Of a stretch of 62,539 nucleotides of DNA, positions 58,716 to 62,539 are shown piece after piece. Both the position numbers and the translations under genes were made by a program. A model generated the notes under the pieces. It saw nothing but the letters and a program-made list of their open reading frames with translations. It was not told the DNA's origin and ran no database searches. The DNA comes from Zoogloea oleivorans (lineage in GTDB: Bacteria > Pseudomonadota > Gammaproteobacteria > Burkholderiales > Rhodocyclaceae): contig JAOAUC010000086.1 of the NCBI GenBank assembly GCA_030157785.1, positions 33,883-96,421 of the forward strand. The letters are read 5' to 3'. Position 1 is the stretch's first letter, and each line of letters starts with the position of its first letter.

Positions 58716-59478
58716 ACGCGCCCATGGCCTGCGGGTGGTGGCAGCCGACTGCACCGGCTGCCACCACGCCGCGCTCCTCGCCGCCGGCAAATGCACGCCC
58801 GGCGATTGCTGCGTGGTGGCCATGAGCGGACGCCAGATCGACCGTTTCTTCCGCACCAACCCGGATGAGGCCGAAGCCTACCTGGGCGACGACTTCTGGG
58901 AACGCCGGGCGATTGCCTCGCGCTACGCGCCGCTCGAAAAGATCGATCACCTGATGTTTGACCCGGACGAAGTCGTGCGCCGCGTGGTTGCCGGGCGCAT
59001 CCCCGACGAACGCCTGCCCGAACTGATTCGCGACAGCGACCGGGACGTGCGCGCCATCGCTGTCCAGCGCCTGCCCGCCGAGCAGGTCGAATGGGCGCTC
59101 AAGGACGTGGACTACCTGGTACGCATGTTCGCCGTACGCAAGGTGTCCCACGGCTTGCTGCGCCCGCTCATTCACGACCCGGAACGGGAAGTCCGCAAGG
59201 CCGTGGCCGCCCGCCTGCCGGCCTTTGTGCTGGGCTGCTACGCCGACGACCCGGAGGCCGAAGTCCGGCGCATTGCCGCCGGCCGCATGCTGCCCGCCGC
59301 GGCGGCCGGCATGCTCGCCGACGTGGACTGGTCGGTGCGCCTCGCCGCCGCCGAAATCGCTCCCCTCGACGACATCGCCCGCCGCCTCGACGACGAAACC
59401 GACGAAGAAGTCCGCCGCACCATTATTGAACGCCTCGCCAGCCAGATCGCCACAGACGACGAAAAGCGGGTTGGCTGA
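58708..59478 (+). CDS. Leucine-rich repeat variant protein with N-terminal FeS cluster
   Basis: A 256-residue protein. The N-terminus has cysteines at 15, 18, 29, 34 and 35 (DCTGCHH, GKCTPGDCC) for a [4Fe-4S] cluster; the remainder is a right-handed alpha/3-10 superhelix of LRV repeats of about 24 residues (VRRVVAGRIPDERLPELIRDSD, VRAIAVQRLPAEQVEWALKDVD). It is homologous to the LRV protein of the A. vinelandii nif region, whose function is unresolved. It probably closes the nif transcript. Confidence 0.85.
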   Translation: MTERAHGLRVVAADCTGCHHAALLAAGKCTPGDCCVVAMSGRQIDRFFRTNPDEAEAYLGDDFWERRAIASRYAPLEKIDHLMFDPDEVVRRVVAGRIPDERLPELIRDSDRDVRAIAVQRLPAEQVEWALKDVDYLVRMFAVRKVSHGLLRPLIHDPEREVRKAVAARLPAFVLGCYADDPEAEVRRIAAGRMLPAAAAGMLADVDWSVRLAAAEIAPLDDIARRLDDETDEEVRRTIIERLASQIATDDEKRVG

Positions 59479-59524
59479 ACAAGTTGACGGAGACGGAGCG
59501 CCAGGGCGGTTACCATCGCGCCCC

Positions 59525-60280
59525 ATGCTCCCCATCCTCTTCCATGACGAGCACCTCGTCGCCATCCACAAGCCCTCCGGCCTGCTCGTCCACCGCAGCA
59601 TGCTCGACCGCCACGAAACGCGCTTTGCTGTCCAGTTGCTGCGCGACCAGATCGGCCGCCACGTATACCCGGCCCACCGCATCGACCGGGGCACCTCCGG
59701 CGTGCTGCTGTTTGCGCTGGACAAGGAAACCGCCCGCGCCGTCGGCGGGCAGTTCGAGCGCCAGGAAGTCGCCAAGACCTACCTCGCCGTGGTGCGCGGC
59801 CATCCGGATAAAGCCGGCCGCATCGACCACGCCCTGACCCGCCAGCGCGACGACGCCGAGTGGGTCGGCGAACGTATGTCAGAAGAAGCGCAGCCGGCCG
59901 TCACCGACTTTCGCTGCCTCGCCACCTGCGAACTCCCGCACCAGGTGGACCGCTATCCCACCAGCCGCTACGCCCTCGTCGAGCTGACGCCCCACACCGG
60001 CCGGCGCCACCAGATCCGCCGCCACCTCAAGCATATCGCCCACCCGATCATCGGCGACGCCACCTTCGGCAAGGGCCGCCACAACCGTCTCTTCCAGCAA
60101 CTTTTCAACAGCCACCGGATGCTGCTGGCCTGCGCCCGCATGCAGCTTGTGCATCCGGTCAATGGCGCCCCCCTCGAGCTCATCGCCCCGCTCGATGGCG
60201 AATTCGCCACTGTTGTCGATGCCCTCGGCTGGACATCCGCGCTGCCCGAGGCCCTGCGCCAGCCCGGAATCCTGCGCTAA
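59525..60280 (+). CDS. truC: tRNA pseudouridine synthase, TruC-like (RluA family)
   Basis: A 251-residue RNA-modifying enzyme. The catalytic aspartate is in HRIDRGTSGVLLF; the KTYLAVVRG and RYALVELTPHTGRRHQIR motifs are RluA-family marks. The size and sequence fit TruC (U65 of tRNA), though another RluA-type target cannot be excluded. ATG 59525 is only a few bases downstream of a TACCAT box and has no ribosome site, so the transcript may be leaderless. Confidence 0.85.
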   Translation: MLPILFHDEHLVAIHKPSGLLVHRSMLDRHETRFAVQLLRDQIGRHVYPAHRIDRGTSGVLLFALDKETARAVGGQFERQEVAKTYLAVVRGHPDKAGRIDHALTRQRDDAEWVGERMSEEAQPAVTDFRCLATCELPHQVDRYPTSRYALVELTPHTGRRHQIRRHLKHIAHPIIGDATFGKGRHNRLFQQLFNSHRMLLACARMQLVHPVNGAPLELIAPLDGEFATVVDALGWTSALPEALRQPGILR

Positions 60281-60359
60281 AACACGCTGCGACATCACGG
60301 AGCTTTCGTCCGTAACAGAGGCCGGATAACATTGGCGGGTTTTTGTGCTGCGCTTTGCA

Positions 60360-60980
60360 ATGAATCTCTCCGAACGTTTCGACCTGACCCGCCTTCCCTG
60401 GCAGCGCGCCATGCGCCTCGGCCCCCTGCTGGCCTGGGGCTGCGCCCTGGCCATCACGGCCTGGGTGGCGGCCGACCTGTTCTGGCGCTTCAGCGCCCCG
60501 CGCCCGCCTGCCCTGCCCGTTGCCAGCCTCGCCGACCCGCAGGCGGCCGCCCAGGCCATTGCCAGCCGGCACCTGATGGGGCAGTCCGCAGCCGGCCCCA
60601 CGGCCGCCGCCGCGGCCCCCAGCCGTTACACCCTGCAAGCTGTAGTGACCGGCAGCGCCGGGCGCCCCGGCTGGGCCGTGATCGCCGTCGATGGCGGCGC
60701 CCAGCAAGGCTTCGTCGAGGGGCAGGACATCCAGCCCGGCGTCAGCCTCGCGCTTGTCAGGAGCGACAGCATCGAGATCGCGACCGGCGGCCTGCGCCAG
60801 ACCGTGAAACTCGCCGAGCGCGCCGGCGGCGAAGCCCCCACCGGCGCGGCCCCACCCCCGGCCATGGCGACCATCACCATGCCGGCCCAGAATTTCAGCG
60901 GTGACACCAGCAACGCCCCCGACACCGCTCAACGTCCTTTCCCTGCCGGCTTCCCGGCACAACCCGTTCCCAGCCAATGA
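60360..60980 (+). CDS. gspC: Type II secretion protein GspC (inner-membrane, PDZ-less)
   Basis: A 206-residue bitopic protein with a short cytoplasmic start, one membrane helix (about 25-47) and a periplasmic homology region (about 75-145, RYTLQAVVTGSAGRPGWAVIAVDGG). No PDZ domain is seen; the C-terminus is rich in Ala and Pro. It would link the inner-membrane platform to the GspD secretin. ATG 60360 is assumed; GTG 60345 is an alternative. Its stop overlaps the gspD start by four bases. Confidence 0.85.
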   Translation: MNLSERFDLTRLPWQRAMRLGPLLAWGCALAITAWVAADLFWRFSAPRPPALPVASLADPQAAAQAIASRHLMGQSAAGPTAAAAAPSRYTLQAVVTGSAGRPGWAVIAVDGGAQQGFVEGQDIQPGVSLALVRSDSIEIATGGLRQTVKLAERAGGEAPTGAAPPPAMATITMPAQNFSGDTSNAPDTAQRPFPAGFPAQPVPSQ

Positions 60981-62539
60981 AACCTGCCCGCCGCAGCCCG
61001 GGGTTCGCCCGCCGGCTCCTCGCCGCCAGCCTTGCCACCACCGTCGCCGCGACCCTCGCCCTGCCGCTCCAGCCGGCCCTCGCCGCCGGCCCCGTGAACG
61101 ACGCACCCGCAGCCACCGGCGAGCCCGTGTCCCTCAACTTTGTGAATGCCGACATCGGCGCCGTGATCCAGGCCATCTCCAAGATCTCCGGGCGCAACTT
61201 TATCGTCGATCCGCGGGTCAAGGGCACCCTCAACATCGTCACCGCCCGCCCGGTGGCGCGCAACATGACCTACCCGATCCTGCTCTCCGCGCTGCGCCTG
61301 CAGGGCTACGCAGCCATCGAAGGCCAGGGCATCACCAAGATCGTGCCGGAAGCCGACGCCAAGCTGCACGCCGTCCCCGTCGGCAAGGGTCAGGGCGCCG
61401 GTGGCGGCGACCGCCTGACCACCCAGGTCTTCAACCTCAAGCACGAATCGGCCAGCCAGCTGGTGCCGGTGATCCGTCCGCTGGTGTCGCCCAACAACAC
61501 CGTCACAGCCTACCCGGGCAACAACTCGCTGGTGGTCACCGACTACGCCGAGAACATCGGCCGCATCGCCCAGATCATCGAATCCATCGACACGCCGCAG
61601 GCCGGCATGCGGGTCATTCAGCTCAAGCACGCCTCGGCCCTCGATCTGGCCCAGACCGTCACCCGCCTGCTCAATGACGGTGGTGCCGGCGTGGCCACCG
61701 GCGGCGGTGTGGCCGGCGACGCCAGCCAGCGCATCACGGTGATCGGCGACCCGCGCAGCAACAGCCTGCTGGTGCGCTCCGACAACCCGTCCAAGCTCAA
61801 CGCCGTACGCCAGCTGGTTGCCAACCTCGACCAGCCCGGTGCCGCCGGCAACATCCATGTGGTGTACCTGAAGAACGCCGAAGCCGCCAAGGTCGCCCAG
61901 ACCCTGCGCGCCGTGCTGTCAGGCGAGGCCGGCAGCACCAGCCAGACCACCACGACCAACAGCAACTCAAGCTTCGCGCCGAACAACAACAGCAGTACCA
62001 CCAGCCAGAACACCAGCACCACCGGCAACACGCCCTCCTTCAGCGGCAGCAACACCTCGGGGACATCCGGCGGCACCACCGGCAACGGCATCGTCCAGGC
62101 CGATCCGATGACCAACTCGCTGATCATCACGGCCCCCGATGCCATCTACAACAACATCCGCAAGGTCATCGACCAGATCGACAAGCGCCGCGCCCAGGTC
62201 TACGTCGAAGCCCTGATCACCGAAGTCAGCACCGAGAAAGCCGCCGAAATCGGCATCCAGTGGCAGGCCGGCAAGATCGGCTCAACGGGCGCGTATGGCG
62301 GTACCAGCTTCAGCTCCGGCGGCAACAACATCCTCAGCCTGGCCAGCAGCCTCGCCTCCAGCACCGGCACGACGCTTCCGGGTAGCGGCCTCAACCTGAT
62401 CCTCGGCGGCGGCACCATCAGCGTCGGCGGCAAACAGATCGCCAACCTCAACCTGCTGGCGCGCCTGCTCGAATCGGACAGCCGGGCCAACATCCTGTCC
62501 ACGCCCAACCTGGTCACCCTCGACAACGAGGAAGCCAAG
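60977..62539 (+). CDS. gspD: Type II secretion secretin GspD, 5' part
   Basis: 521 codons without a stop to the right edge, so the C-terminal secretin barrel is mostly missing. A signal peptide (about 1-36) is followed by N0 (SLNFVNADIGAVIQAISKISG) and N1-N3 ring-building domains, each ending with the NSLVV or NSLLVRSD motif. The N3 domain has a long insertion of Ser, Thr and Asn (about residues 315-372), and the start of the secretin core (RRAQVYVEALITEVS) is seen. The four-base overlap with gspC and the domain order are typical. Confidence 0.95.
   Translation, partial: MKPARRSPGFARRLLAASLATTVAATLALPLQPALAAGPVNDAPAATGEPVSLNFVNADIGAVIQAISKISGRNFIVDPRVKGTLNIVTARPVARNMTYPILLSALRLQGYAAIEGQGITKIVPEADAKLHAVPVGKGQGAGGGDRLTTQVFNLKHESASQLVPVIRPLVSPNNTVTAYPGNNSLVVTDYAENIGRIAQIIESIDTPQAGMRVIQLKHASALDLAQTVTRLLNDGGAGVATGGGVAGDASQRITVIGDPRSNSLLVRSDNPSKLNAVRQLVANLDQPGAAGNIHVVYLKNAEAAKVAQTLRAVLSGEAGSTSQTTTTNSNSSFAPNNNSSTTSQNTSTTGNTPSFSGSNTSGTSGGTTGNGIVQADPMTNSLIITAPDAIYNNIRKVIDQIDKRRAQVYVEALITEVSTEKAAEIGIQWQAGKIGSTGAYGGTSFSSGGNNILSLASSLASSTGTTLPGSGLNLILGGGTISVGGKQIANLNLLARLLESDSRANILSTPNLVTLDNEEAK

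Overview
The window looks like a GC-rich betaproteobacterial chromosome segment, most plausibly from a diazotrophic member of the Rhodocyclales (an Azospira/Dechlorosoma-like organism is my guess). The basis is the combination of a Mo-nitrogenase cluster with DraT, hopanoid-type squalene genes hpnCDE, an oxygen-responsive fnr/hemN pair, several c-type cytochromes, and gene styles typical of that order (RatA/RnfH/SmpB, DUF748, Gcr, DUF4124). No rRNA, tRNA, CRISPR array, insertion sequence or prophage was recognised.

Layout. 1-1.3 kb: end of a protein made of 45-residue tandem repeats, then a GyrI-like protein. 1.3-7.8 kb (minus strand): a monoheme cytochrome c, a Cyc2-like fused cytochrome-porin and a cytochrome b561, followed by a TctE/TctD-like two-component system, a potassium-channel-like protein and an aldehyde dehydrogenase. 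7.8-12.2 kb: a lytic transglycosylase, an uncharacterised two-gene operon, an OmpA-like protein and a hypothetical protein. 12.3-14.9 kb: clpB behind a textbook sigma-32 promoter. 15-21.6 kb: a complete type I secretion operon (ABC exporter, RTX substrate, HlyD-type adaptor) with an AT-rich upstream region. 21.6-25.8 kb: an AttH/FtsX/ATPase export operon. 25.9-28.8 kb: hpnCDE. 28.8-40 kb: housekeeping genes (LolD-like ATPase, guaB, rnfH, ratA, smpB, phhB, a DUF748 protein, a YhiN-type flavoprotein, ppa). 40-46 kb: copZ-copA-uspA-tauE/safE, hemN and fnr, with an FNR box in the hemN/fnr divergent gap. 46-50 kb: a SirB2-like protein, an ODP-type diiron oxygen-sensor-like protein next to a membrane-less chemoreceptor-like protein, and a Gcr family membrane protein.

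50.1-59.5 kb is the nitrogen fixation cluster. On the plus strand nifH-nifD-nifK-nifT is followed by a 2[4Fe-4S] ferredoxin, a NafY-like protein, a small conserved protein and an FeS leucine-rich-repeat-variant protein. On the minus strand are draT, nifQ and a SIR2-like gene. Sigma-54 promoters and NifA upstream activator sites (TGT-N10-ACA) can be read directly in front of nifH and nifQ, and perfect hairpins separate nifH/nifD, nifD/nifK and nifK/nifT. DraT implies post-translational shut-off of NifH at Arg101; no draG is present here. The window ends with truC and the start of a type II secretion operon (gspC, partial gspD).

A common theme is oxygen and redox adaptation: FNR with oxygen-independent HemN, an ODP-like sensor, b- and c-type cytochromes and nitrogenase lie within one segment. 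The parts most worth following up are the Cyc2-like/b561/cytochrome c operon, the ODP-chemoreceptor pair, the unexplained gene pair at 8.9-10.6 kb, and the NAD-linked pair (DraT and SIR2-like) flanking nifQ.
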